Shown here: piece after piece, positions 1 through 7,416 of the stretch
Numbering within the stretch: position 1 is the stretch's first letter
How the letters are laid out: every line of letters starts with the position of its first letter
DNA from: Propionibacteriales bacterium
GTDB taxonomy: Bacteria > Actinomycetota > Actinomycetes > Propionibacteriales > Nocardioidaceae
Assembly: GCA_026392455.1 (NCBI GenBank)
Contig: JAPLCB010000011.1
Location: 124,001-188,000 of the forward strand
Length of the DNA: 64,000 nt
Reading direction: 5' to 3'
The notes under the pieces: generated by a model
What the model saw: the letters and a program-made list of their open reading frames with translations, nothing else
Database searches by the model: none
What the model was told of the DNA's origin: nothing
Position numbers and translations under genes: made by a program

Positions 1-1339
1 AGATCCGGGTCGGCGCCGCGATCGTCGGGTCCGCGGTGTAGGTCATCGTGAACTTCCCGGTGAGCGAGTCGTAGGCGTACTTCAGGTCGGTTCCCGCGGT
101 GGCCTGCGGGTAGGTCCGGACGAGCTCGCCGAGCTTGGGCTTGGTGCTCGACAGGTCGGCGTCGTCGAAGAACAGTCCCTGCTTGGTGTCGGCCGTGGTC
201 GGGTCGTTCCAGTACTTGTAGGCCCAGTAGAGCCAGCCCATCGCGTTGGCGTCGGCGGCCTGGGCGTCGATCTGCACCGCCCGGACGTTGTCGCTGGCGC
301 CCCACTCCGTCATCAGCGGAACCGCGTTCATCCGGGCGGCCTGGTCGACTGCGTGGTTCTGCCGGTTGGCCGTGAAGCCCTTGCAGCTCTCGGTGGCGTT
401 GAGCGGGAGCCCGGTCGACTCCACGAACGTCGCGCTGCAGTAGTTGTGCCACGAGAGCCCGAGGTTCTGCTCACCGGGGACCGACTTCAGGTAGGTCTGC
501 AGCAGCAGGCCGCTGGAGAGCTGCTGCGGCTCGTACCAGACGATGCTCTTCGGATCCACGCTCCGGATCCCGGCCAGCGCCTTGTCCTGGGCAGGTTGGA
601 GCTCCTGGTAGTAGGTCTGGCTGCACCCCAGGGTGCAGAACGGCCACTCGGTGCCGGCCCAGGGCTCGTTGATCAGGTCGTACCCCATCGAGTACGGCTG
701 GTCCTTGTAGTGCTGGGCCACCTGCTTCCAGTAGGTCACCCAGTGGTCGAGCAGCTTGCCCTTGTTCGCCCAGAAGTTGTCGAAGACCGTCGAGACCTCG
801 GGGGTCCAGTAGCCGAACGGGAACGGCACCTTGCTGTACGGGAACAGCGAGTACGGCGCCGGTCGCTTGACCGCCCAGTCCGGGACGCCTTCGCCGCCGT
901 AGGTCTCGTGCCACATGTCCTGGTGCATGTCGAACTGCATCCAGATGCCCTTGTCGGCCATCAGGTCGACGATCCGGTCCCACTTGTCGAAGTAGCTCTG
1001 GTCGACGACCCCCGGAGCCGTCGGGTTCACCCCGGGCCAGAGGATCCCGAGCCGGGCGCCGTTGAAGCCGTGGTCGTAGAGCCACTGGGCGTCGGTGGCC
1101 ATGAAGCCCTCCGGCGTGTTCGGCGGGACGTAGGGGGCCTTCTTCCAGACGAAGTTGAGGCCGTGCACGATCACGATCCGACCGAACTCGTCGACCAGGA
1201 AGCGGCCGTCGCGCTGGAGCTGCGGCGGTTCACCCACCGGGTCGGCCGAAGCGGTCGGCGCGGATCCGGCGGTGACGGCCAGGGCGACCAGGACCAGCGC
1301 ACTGAGCGCAGCGAACAGGCGAGAGCGGTGAGACCTCAT
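1..1339 (-). CDS. secreted glycoside hydrolase family 5, endoglycoceramidase-like (3' end cut by the window edge)
   Basis: An open frame runs from an ATG at 1339 to the left window edge (446 codons visible, no stop). The N-terminus is a signal peptide (Arg/His-rich start, about 20 hydrophobic residues, cleavage near TASA-DP). The mature protein opens with HGLNFVWKKAPYVPP, then FDMHQDMWHE, GYDLINEPW and LMTEWG, the order seen in GH5 endoglycoceramidases; E225 in NEP would be the acid/base and E345 in TEWG the nucleophile. The visible C-terminus (KFTMTYTADPT) looks like the start of the beta-sandwich domain of that subfamily. It would cleave the glycan from a glycolipid or a related beta-glycoside outside the cell. 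GH5 is well supported; the exact substrate is inference. No clear Shine-Dalgarno precedes the ATG, and an inverted repeat lies directly upstream. Confidence 0.85.
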   Translation of the reverse strand, partial: MRSHRSRLFAALSALVLVALAVTAGSAPTASADPVGEPPQLQRDGRFLVDEFGRIVIVHGLNFVWKKAPYVPPNTPEGFMATDAQWLYDHGFNGARLGILWPGVNPTAPGVVDQSYFDKWDRIVDLMADKGIWMQFDMHQDMWHETYGGEGVPDWAVKRPAPYSLFPYSKVPFPFGYWTPEVSTVFDNFWANKGKLLDHWVTYWKQVAQHYKDQPYSMGYDLINEPWAGTEWPFCTLGCSQTYYQELQPAQDKALAGIRSVDPKSIVWYEPQQLSSGLLLQTYLKSVPGEQNLGLSWHNYCSATFVESTGLPLNATESCKGFTANRQNHAVDQAARMNAVPLMTEWGASDNVRAVQIDAQAADANAMGWLYWAYKYWNDPTTADTKQGLFFDDADLSSTKPKLGELVRTYPQATAGTDLKYAYDSLTGKFTMTYTADPTIAAPTRI

Positions 1340-1341
1340 GT

Positions 1342-1359
1342 GAACTGAAACGAGTTCTA
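1342..1359. promoter_or_regulatory. candidate operator between divergent genes
   Basis: GAACT (1342-1346) and AGTTC (1353-1357) form a perfect 5-bp inverted repeat 2-3 nt upstream of the GH5 ATG. The overlapping 14-mer 1346-1359 fits TnnAACnnGTTnnA, the pattern described for the TetR regulator KstR. The position would block the GH5 start; the regulator is not known. Confidence 0.35.
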
Positions 1360-1379
1360 GGCCTTGGGGTTACCCCCCG

Positions 1380-2033
1380 GTGGACCGACCTGAACCGGCG
1401 ATGTCGGATGATCTACCGGTGAACGACGCCGCCGAGCAGCCCGTATCGATCGGTTACGACGAGTTCGGGATGCGGTTCATGGACCTGGTCCTGCACCGCG
1501 ACCGGGTGATGGAGTCGATCAACCGGGTGCTCGGCGCAGAGTTCCTGCTCGGACCGATCGGGGCCGGACCGGGCCGCAAGGTCGCCAAGGTCACGGCCAA
1601 CGGAACCTTCGGGAAGGCCTACGGCGAAGCGCTGACCGATGTCGTGGGCTACCAGGTCAACCTGCCGGTCGACGTCGCCTTCCACCTCGACCTCGGGGTC
1701 GACATGCTCCGGTTCAACGCCGAGCTCCTGCTCCCCCTGCGACTGACCATGGACCTGGTCGAGCCGTTGACCATCCTGTGGCACATCACGCCTCCGGACC
1801 CCGACGACGTCGTGATGACGATTGCCTCGGACAGCCGACGGGCCACCGTGCTGCAGAAGCTCACCGGTCTCGACGGCGAGCTGCGACGGTTCATCGTCCG
1901 GTTCGTCGACCGGGAGCTGGAGAAGCCGCACGTGCAGAAGGCGATGAAGATCGACCTGGTGACGTTGATCGACAACGCCTGGGAGCACATCGCCGTCCAG
2001 TTCATGCCGACCGGACCCGACGACCGTCGCTGA
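1380..2033 (+). CDS. conserved hypothetical protein, 217 aa (or 210 aa)
   Basis: I do not recognise a named family. The protein is soluble, mixed alpha/beta, with no signal peptide or membrane segment. The middle has alternating hydrophobic residues (VNLPVDVAFHLDLGVDML, then LLLPLRLTMDL) suggesting a beta-rich sheet, and the end is helical. It could belong to the lipid-binding-like or SRPBCC-like group of actinobacterial hypotheticals, but that is a guess. Two starts are possible: GTG at 1380 or ATG at 1401 (MSDDLP); neither has a strong ribosome site. It is divergent from the GH5 gene with only 40 bp between them, so the two may share control through the inverted repeat at 1342-1359. Confidence 0.7.
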   Translation: MDRPEPAMSDDLPVNDAAEQPVSIGYDEFGMRFMDLVLHRDRVMESINRVLGAEFLLGPIGAGPGRKVAKVTANGTFGKAYGEALTDVVGYQVNLPVDVAFHLDLGVDMLRFNAELLLPLRLTMDLVEPLTILWHITPPDPDDVVMTIASDSRRATVLQKLTGLDGELRRFIVRFVDRELEKPHVQKAMKIDLVTLIDNAWEHIAVQFMPTGPDDRR

Positions 2034-2052
2034 GGACCGTCGCTGGGTTCCG

Positions 2053-2316
2053 TCAGCCTGAGAGCGGGCTCCAGCCGGCCAGGGCCAGGGCCAGACCGGC
2101 GAGGACCGCGGCGATCGCACCGAGCAGGATCCCGAAGCCGAGCGCACCCCTCGGCGTGAGCAGCAGGCCGATGCCGACGATCGTGGAGGCGAACAGCAGC
2201 AACAGGATCCGGTGGTCGCCCGGGGCGATCAGCAGGTAGCCGAAGTTGACCAGCAACGACGGTCCGGCGCCCTTGACCAGCTCGACCCGGTCGCTGCTCG
2301 GTGTCTCCATCTCCAT
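2053..2316 (-). CDS. small membrane protein, 87 aa
   Basis: An ATG at 2316 (a second ATG lies at 2310) opens an 87-aa protein with a charged N-terminus (EMETPSSDRVELVKG) and two hydrophobic segments, roughly residues 33-53 and 58-80, joined by a short TPRG turn. It therefore looks like a two-helix inner-membrane protein, N-terminus probably cytoplasmic. No family name is recognised. TATCGT at 2324-2329, 7 nt upstream of the ATG, looks like a -10 box of a leaderless promoter. The gene is divergent from the adenine methylase and convergent with the preceding hypothetical gene. Longer readings through this frame upstream overlap the methylase on the other strand and are not credible. Confidence 0.7.
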   Translation of the reverse strand: MEMETPSSDRVELVKGAGPSLLVNFGYLLIAPGDHRILLLLFASTIVGIGLLLTPRGALGFGILLGAIAAVLAGLALALAGWSPLSG

Positions 2317-2323
2317 GACCGCC

Positions 2324-2329
2324 ACGATA
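2324..2329 (-). promoter_or_regulatory. -10 box, leaderless promoter of the small membrane protein
   Basis: TATCGT on the minus strand, 7 nt before the ATG at 2316. No convincing -35 box is seen. Confidence 0.45.
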
Positions 2330-2364
2330 GGCGACCAACGACAACCGCCGGGATCCGGGCCCGT

Positions 2365-2370
2365 TACGGT
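2365..2370 (+). promoter_or_regulatory. -10 box, leaderless promoter of the D12 methylase
   Basis: TACGGT lies 6 nt before the ATG at 2377, and no Shine-Dalgarno is present. Transcription would begin at or next to the start codon. Confidence 0.5.
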
Positions 2371-2376
2371 GCAGCC

Positions 2377-3450
2377 ATGATCAAGTACCTGGGCTCCAAG
2401 CGCACGCTGGTCCCGGTACTCGGTGACGTCGCCGCGAGCATCGGGGCGCGGACCGCGGTCGACCTCTTCACCGGGACCACCCGGGTAGCCCAGGAGTTCA
2501 AGCGCCGCGGCGTGACCGTCACCGCGACCGACATCGCGACCTACAGCGCGGTGCTCAGCGACTGCTACATCGCGACCGATGCCGCTGCGATCGACCTCGA
2601 CGAGCTCGACGACGTGCTGGCCCGGCTCGCGGCGCTGCCACCCCGGGCCGGCTACTTCACCGAGACGTTCTGCGTCCAGTCCCGGTTCTTCCACCCCAAG
2701 AACGGCGCCCGGGTGGACGCGGTCCGCGACGCCCTCGAGGCGGAGTACCGGGACTCCCCGCTCTACCCGATCCTGCTGACCAGCCTGCTGCTCGGCGCGG
2801 ACCGGGTCGACTCGACGACCGGGGTGCAGATGGCGTACCTCAAGCAGTGGGCGCCGCGGGCCAGCAACGACCTCGAGCTCCGTCGTCCCGAGCTGCTGGT
2901 CGGCAGCGGTCGCACCCTCCTGGGCGATGCGACCGAGACGGTCGACCTCCTCGAGCCGGTCGACCTGATGTACCTCGACCCGCCCTACAACCAGCACCGG
3001 TACTTCACCAACTACCACATCTGGGAGACCCTGGTCCGCTGGGACGAGCCCGAGGCCTACGGCGTCGCGCGCAAGCGGATCGACGCCCGTGACGAGGCGA
3101 GCAAGAGCGTCTTCAACTCCAAGCGGGAGATGGCGCCGGCCTTCGCCGACCTGCTCCGACGGGCCCGGGCCGAGGTGGTGGTGGTCTCGTACAACGACGA
3201 GTCCTGGATCACCGCAGACGAGATGATGACCGCGCTGCGGGACGCCGGCCACGCCGACGTCCGGATGCTCGCGTTCGACTCCAAGCGGTACGTCGGCGCC
3301 CAGATCGGCATCTTCAGCCCGGCCGGCAAGAAGGTCGGCGAGGTCAAGCGCCTGCGCAACCTGGAATACGTGTTCGTCGCCGGGCCGACCGAGAAGGTCG
3401 ACGCCGCGATCAGTACGGCGTCGTCGACGCGACCGCCAGTGCCCGGTTGA
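2377..3450 (+). CDS. DNA adenine methylase, D12 class (solitary)
   Basis: 357 aa. The protein begins MIKYLGSKR, typical of D12-class N6-adenine methyltransferases, followed by the SAM-binding motif DLFTGTTRVA (from residue 29) and the catalytic motif DPPY at residues 201-204. It would methylate adenine in a specific DNA site using S-adenosylmethionine. No restriction endonuclease gene lies nearby, so it is probably a solitary (orphan) methylase acting in regulation or protection, or the remnant of a system. The ATG at 2377 is chosen because the homology starts there and a TAnnnT box sits 6 nt upstream. Its 3' end overlaps the convergent GH6 gene by 41 bp. Confidence 0.88.
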   Translation: MIKYLGSKRTLVPVLGDVAASIGARTAVDLFTGTTRVAQEFKRRGVTVTATDIATYSAVLSDCYIATDAAAIDLDELDDVLARLAALPPRAGYFTETFCVQSRFFHPKNGARVDAVRDALEAEYRDSPLYPILLTSLLLGADRVDSTTGVQMAYLKQWAPRASNDLELRRPELLVGSGRTLLGDATETVDLLEPVDLMYLDPPYNQHRYFTNYHIWETLVRWDEPEAYGVARKRIDARDEASKSVFNSKREMAPAFADLLRRARAEVVVVSYNDESWITADEMMTALRDAGHADVRMLAFDSKRYVGAQIGIFSPAGKKVGEVKRLRNLEYVFVAGPTEKVDAAISTASSTRPPVPG

Positions 3451-4480
3451 GCCGGAACGGTGCCGCCTGGTTGTAGAGCCACGGCCGTCCGAACCAGAGG
3501 TAGGCGTCGACGTACCGGGCCGCCAGGGCCCGGTCGGACTCGCTGAGGCGCCAACGGGCGTTCGTGACGTCGGTGGTCGGGGGGATGCCGAGCGTCACGC
3601 ACTTGGTCTCCGTCTTCGTCCGGCAGAGGTTGGCGTTGCCGATCCACCCGTTCGGGTAGCGCTGGTAGAACTCCTGGGGCGTGAACGGTCGGGCGTTGTC
3701 GGCGGTGTCGACGACCACCGTCTTCCCCGGGACACCGAGGGCACCGAGCCGCTTGACCAGGTCAGCGCCGTACCGGATGTTGCCGGCGGTGCTGGAGTAG
3801 TGGGTCGAGCCGAGTGCGATCCCGTCGACGTACCGGATCCCGGCCTTGAGCAGCATCGTGACGGCCTTCTCGGGCTTCAACCAGTCCGCGTCGCTGCCGT
3901 CGAGGTAGATGGTGGTGTTCGGCAGCGCGCTCAGCTTCCTCGCGGCGTACGCGGTGAGCGCGAAGCGCACGTCCGGGCGCCAGCCGCCCCAGGCAACGGC
4001 GAGGTCGGGTTCGAGCACCATGATCACCTTCGACGAGCCGATCCCGACCGCGATCTGGTCGATCCACCGGCGGTACGTCTGCTGCTGGGTGAGCGGGATC
4101 GGGTCGGTGCGGTTCTTCTCGCCGGTCGGGTAGAGGCCGAAGAGGGCGAGCTGGGCGTACGCCTTCGGGTTGCCGCGCTGGAAGTCAGCGATCCGCATCC
4201 GGACCACGTCGGTGGCGTTCCGCTTCTGGGTCCCCGAGGTGAACCAGAAGACCCGGGGTCGCAACGCGATCTTGCCGAGCAGCGTCTTCTCCGTCCCGGT
4301 CGCCCCGGTGTAGGCCTGCCACGGGCCGTCCCAGCGGGCCGTGAACGGGACCCATGGACCGTCGTCGATCACCGGGGTGCCGGCGACCGCCGGGTTCCCG
4401 GCTCCCGGGACCACGGCCAGCGGGACCACCAGCAGGAGGGCGGTCACAACGAGCAGGCGCAGTCGAGCAGTCCGAGTCAT
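3410..4480 (-). CDS. secreted glycoside hydrolase family 6 (endoglucanase/cellobiohydrolase)
   Basis: 356 aa from the ATG at 4480. A signal peptide (MTRTARLRLL plus a long hydrophobic run) precedes the GH6 catalytic domain. The GH6 signature is clear in VIMVLEPDLAV (E157-P-D159) and the second conserved region in YLDGSDADWL; GIALGSTHYSS follows, as in bacterial GH6 enzymes. GH6 enzymes hydrolyse beta-1,4-glucan with inversion. No carbohydrate-binding module is visible, so it is a single-domain enzyme. An in-frame upstream extension of 25 codons is possible but would place sequence before the signal peptide, so the ATG at 4480 is preferred. It is divergent from a GH16 gene, suggesting a small glucan-degrading locus. 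Its last 41 bp overlap the 3' end of the D12 methylase. Confidence 0.9.
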   Translation of the reverse strand: MTRTARLRLLVVTALLLVVPLAVVPGAGNPAVAGTPVIDDGPWVPFTARWDGPWQAYTGATGTEKTLLGKIALRPRVFWFTSGTQKRNATDVVRMRIADFQRGNPKAYAQLALFGLYPTGEKNRTDPIPLTQQQTYRRWIDQIAVGIGSSKVIMVLEPDLAVAWGGWRPDVRFALTAYAARKLSALPNTTIYLDGSDADWLKPEKAVTMLLKAGIRYVDGIALGSTHYSSTAGNIRYGADLVKRLGALGVPGKTVVVDTADNARPFTPQEFYQRYPNGWIGNANLCRTKTETKCVTLGIPPTTDVTNARWRLSESDRALAARYVDAYLWFGRPWLYNQAAPFRLNRALAVASTTPY

Positions 4481-4661
4481 GACGGTTCCGATCGGCCAGC
4501 CGCGCCCGTACCTGAGCGGAACGGATTTGGACACCTGACCAGACCAGTTGGCCATCGGCCGTCACGGACCGCGCCGCGGTTCGTTGAGCCAGCGCGCGGG
4601 TCTCGTTCCGGGTCGGCGCACACCCGAGCCCCTCATCGTCGAGGTACGCCAAGGAGAGCCC

Positions 4662-5897
4662 ATGGACCGCATCCGCACGCTCAGCACGACCGGCTCGGCG
4701 GTGCTCCTCGCACTGGTGTGCAGCGTCGGCGCGAGCCAGGCGGTCCAGCTCGCCGCGGACGGCACCTCGGACGTGTCCGACGTCGCCCGGAAGCCCGAGG
4801 TCGTGATCCACGACGCGCCGACCTCCCTGACGTTGCGCGAGGACGGCCGGGTCCGGGTCAAGGCGAGTCCCCCGGCAGCTCCCGGCGACCCGGTGGTCCT
4901 GAACACCGCAGGCTCGTACAACGCCGGCTACGTCCGGGTCGACGAGACCGTCCTCGACGAGAACCTGACCGCCACCTTGAAGGTGCCCGGCCGCAAGTAC
5001 CTGGGCTCCTACAACTACTGGGCGTCGGTCCCGGGCTCCGCCGACTACCAAGAGGGTTCCAGCGGGTCCTTCCCGATCGAGATCGTCTCGCCGGCCCCGC
5101 AGGACCGGCCGGCGTGCGGTGGCGTCACCCCGGTCAAGGCGGACGGCACCCCGTGGGTGTGCACCTTCAGCGACGAGTTCAACGGGCCCGAGCTCGACCG
5201 CCGCTACTGGGTCCCCCAGGAAAGCTTCACCACCGGGACCAAGATCAAGTACGCCTGTGCCCTCGACTCCCCCTCGACGATCGACGTCCAGAACGGCAAC
5301 CTGCTGCTGTCCCTGGTCGACCTCGGCGAGTCGCGCGACTGCGGCAAGAACCGGTCCTCGCAGTTCGCCTTCGGCCAGGTCATGCACTACCAGACCTACG
5401 CGCAGACCTACGGCAAGTACGTCGTTCGGGCGAAGGTCCCCGACCTGCGGGTGCCCGGTTCGCAGCAGTCGTTCTGGCTCTGGCCGGAGTCGAACACCTA
5501 CGGGCCGTGGCCGGCCTCCGGCGAGATCGACTTCGCCGAGCTGTACAGCTCGAACCCCGGCATCGACAAGCCGTACCTGCACTACCTGCCCGGCGACTCA
5601 CCGGACGGCACCAACGAGAACCGCACCCACACGGAGTGCCCGATCAAGGTCGGCGAGTACAACACCTACGGGGTGATCTGGGAGCCCGGGACCATCACGA
5701 TCCTGCTCAACGGTCGCGTCTGCATGGTGAACGACTACTCCTCGGTGGTCGCCGGCGAGGAGTCCACGGCACCGTTCGACCACCCGTTCTACCTGTCCTT
5801 GAACCAGGCGATGGGCAACCTCGGCAACGAGTACGACGCCGACCTGGTGCCCGACGTCCTGACCACGCAGATCGACTACGTCCGGGTGTGGCGCTGA
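4662..5897 (+). CDS. secreted glycoside hydrolase family 16 (beta-glucanase/laminarinase-like)
   Basis: 411 aa, ATG at 4662 with AAGGAGA 5 nt upstream. A signal peptide is followed by an N-terminal beta-sandwich-like domain (about residues 40-140, Pro/Val/Thr-rich) and a C-terminal GH16 jelly-roll domain. The catalytic motif EIDFAE gives nucleophile E288, helper D290 and acid/base E293. GH16 enzymes cleave beta-1,3 or mixed-linkage beta-glucans and galactans with retention. The catalytic domain resembles the protein encoded at 37493-38593 (shared CG-x-V-x-KADGT-x-W-x-CT, DSPSTI/DDPSTI and Cys spacing), so the two are paralogs. It is divergent from GH6 and nearly abuts the convergent NlpC/P60 gene (9 bp). 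Confidence 0.9.
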   Translation: MDRIRTLSTTGSAVLLALVCSVGASQAVQLAADGTSDVSDVARKPEVVIHDAPTSLTLREDGRVRVKASPPAAPGDPVVLNTAGSYNAGYVRVDETVLDENLTATLKVPGRKYLGSYNYWASVPGSADYQEGSSGSFPIEIVSPAPQDRPACGGVTPVKADGTPWVCTFSDEFNGPELDRRYWVPQESFTTGTKIKYACALDSPSTIDVQNGNLLLSLVDLGESRDCGKNRSSQFAFGQVMHYQTYAQTYGKYVVRAKVPDLRVPGSQQSFWLWPESNTYGPWPASGEIDFAELYSSNPGIDKPYLHYLPGDSPDGTNENRTHTECPIKVGEYNTYGVIWEPGTITILLNGRVCMVNDYSSVVAGEESTAPFDHPFYLSLNQAMGNLGNEYDADLVPDVLTTQIDYVRVWR

Positions 5898-5906
5898 CGG
5901 CCTGAG

Positions 5907-6452
5907 TCAGCGGACCCGGCCGTACCAGACCGCGCTGGTCCAGATCCGCTCCTTGCGGACCCGGGCACCGGGGTACGGCGCGTGCCAGATCGTGTTCCGC
6001 CCGGCGTAGATCCCGACGTGGTAGATGCCGCCACCGTCGTGGAAGAAGACCAGGTCGCCGACCTTGCGGTACTTCGCACGGACGTGCTGGGTCCGGCCGT
6101 ACTGGGCCGACGACGAGTGCGGCAGCCGGCGGCCGAGCTTCTTGAAGGTCCACAGGGTCAACCCGGAGCAGTCGAACCGGGTCGGCCCGGCGGCACCGTA
6201 GACGTAGGGCATGCCACGACGGGTCGCAGCCGTCGAGACCACCCGGGAGCCGAACGACGGGGCGGTGCTCGCGGTCGTGCTGGTCCGGGCCGTGGTGGTC
6301 GTCCGGGACACTCCCTGGAACGGGGTCGAGACCTCGGCCAGGGTCAGCGCCCGGGCCGGCGGGGTCGACACGCTGAACAGGGTGGTGGCGAAGACGAGGG
6401 CGACGGCCAAGGTGAAGGCGCGCGCCAGAGAACGACGGATCGTCGTGGTCAT
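5907..6452 (-). CDS. secreted NlpC/P60 cell-wall endopeptidase
   Basis: 181 aa from the ATG at 6452; a TTG two codons upstream is less likely. A signal peptide (TTTIRRSLARAFTLAVALVF) leads into a Ser/Thr-rich linker and a C-terminal NlpC/P60 domain. The catalytic cysteine is in FDCSG (C95), the His in GGIYHVGIY, with the polar third residue downstream. Such proteins hydrolyse D-gamma-glutamyl-meso-diaminopimelate bonds in peptidoglycan peptides. The leader carries a c-di-AMP riboswitch, a known pairing in Actinobacteria, so expression is probably lowered when c-di-AMP is high. An AGG 8-10 nt before the ATG is the only ribosome-site candidate. Confidence 0.9.
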   Translation of the reverse strand: MTTTIRRSLARAFTLAVALVFATTLFSVSTPPARALTLAEVSTPFQGVSRTTTTARTSTTASTAPSFGSRVVSTAATRRGMPYVYGAAGPTRFDCSGLTLWTFKKLGRRLPHSSSAQYGRTQHVRAKYRKVGDLVFFHDGGGIYHVGIYAGRNTIWHAPYPGARVRKERIWTSAVWYGRVR

Positions 6453-6467
6453 GGTCAAACCTGTGCG

Positions 6468-6658
6468 GTCACGCTTACGACGGTTTACCTGTCGGATTCG
6501 GGCTACCGTTGCCCGGCCACCGTGGTGGCTTCACCCCAAGTCCCACTCGGCAGCTCGGTCAAGACACTGCGTGGAACGTCGTGCTGGTTCCTCCGCGCCC
6601 GCCAATCCACTCGCTCTCGCGTCGTGTTCATCTGGCTCATGGCGGGCCTCAGCGTGAG
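6468..6658 (-). ncRNA. c-di-AMP riboswitch (ydaO/yuaA leader) for the NlpC/P60 gene
   Basis: On the minus strand the leader shows the conserved blocks of this class in order: GGGCGCGGAGGAACCAGC, then TTGGGGTGAAGCC, then GCCCGAATCCGACAGG and CGTAAGCGTGA. The closing helix is perfect: TCACGCT (RNA 5' side, plus-strand 6651-6657) pairs with AGCGTGA (6469-6475). A second 7-bp helix joins plus-strand 6641-6647 and 6597-6603. The aptamer ends 16 nt before the ATG and no terminator with a T-run is visible, so control may be at translation or by an alternative fold; AAACC just after the aptamer core can pair with GGTTT near the start. The remaining 6659-6816 holds no gene I can support. Confidence 0.9.
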
Positions 6659-6816
6659 CTGCAGATGGCACCCCGGGTAGTGGGGGCACGTTCCAGTAGA
6701 TCGGCCGTCGTGGCCCGTTCCTGACCTCTCCCCCGGGAAATGTGAGTCAGCGCACCTGGTTGACCTGGGTCACACCAGACCCGAAAAGGGCCTCTGACCT
6801 GCGGTAATCACATCAG

Positions 6817-6890
6817 TGCCCCGGGTGGGGTTCGAACCCACACTGAACGGTTTTTAAGACCGCTTCCTCTGCCGGTTGGGATACCGGGGC
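6817..6890 (-). tRNA. tRNA with anticodon UAA (Leu codon UUA), class I fold
   Basis: A 74-nt cloverleaf: 7-bp acceptor GCCCCGG/CCGGGGC, D arm with GG in the loop, anticodon stem GCGGT/ACCGT with loop CTTAAAA, a 5-nt variable loop TCAGT, T arm GTGGG-TTCGAAC-CCCAC, and discriminator A. No CCA is encoded. The anticodon reads UUA, a leucine codon, but bacterial tRNA-Leu normally has a long variable arm (class II). The amino acid is therefore uncertain. It lies just downstream of def on the same strand. Confidence 0.85.
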
Positions 6891-6903
6891 GCGAGGGGAT
6901 CGA

Positions 6904-7416
6904 TCATAAGTAGGTCTTGCGCGCGTGCAGCGCGTGCGCGTCCGCGACCCGGTCGAGGAAGAGCAGCCCGTCGCAGTGGTCGATCTCGTGCTGCAACGCC
7001 CGAGCCTCGAAGGCATCGGTCTCGATGACGACCTCGGCACCGGTCCCCGGCTCCTGGCCGCGCACGACGAGCCGGGAGGCGCGCTTCACGTCTCCGGTCA
7101 GGTCCGGGACGCTCATGCAGCCCTCGCGCGCCTTCTCGTTGCGCGACGCGCTGACCACCTCGGCGTTGCAGAGCACGAAGGTCCCGTGCTTCGTCCGGGC
7201 CTTGGGGTGCTCGGAGACGTCGACGCAGAAGACCTTGACGCTGACCCCGACCTGCGGCGCGGCCAGACCGACGCAGCCGGGCGAGACCCGCATCGTGGCC
7301 ACCAGGTCCGCCGCGAGCTGCACGATCTCCGGGTCGGTGGGATCGACGACCGCACCCGGCTTCGACAGCACCTGGGCCGGCGCGCGGACGACCTCGAGGA
7401 CCTTCCCGACGATCAC
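6904..7416 (-). CDS. def: peptide deformylase
   Basis: 170 aa. It removes the formyl group from the N-terminal methionine of new proteins. The three family motifs are present: GCVGLAAPQVG (GxGxAAPQ type), EGCMSVP with metal ligand C100, and QHEIDH with H143, E144 and H147. The start is GTG at 7416, which overlaps the stop of the upstream ACT-domain gene by 4 nt (GTGA), so the pair is translationally coupled. The tRNA follows 13 bp after the stop. Length and motifs are normal. EGCMS in place of EGCLS is a common actinobacterial variation of this loop. Confidence 0.96.
   Translation of the reverse strand: MIVGKVLEVVRAPAQVLSKPGAVVDPTDPEIVQLAADLVATMRVSPGCVGLAAPQVGVSVKVFCVDVSEHPKARTKHGTFVLCNAEVVSASRNEKAREGCMSVPDLTGDVKRASRLVVRGQEPGTGAEVVIETDAFEARALQHEIDHCDGLLFLDRVADAHALHARKTYL

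Noticed and set aside
6721-6816. Rho-independent terminator after the tRNA
   Set aside because: CAGAggCCC-TTTTC-GGGTCTG on the minus strand is short and bulged and lacks a T-run after the stem.
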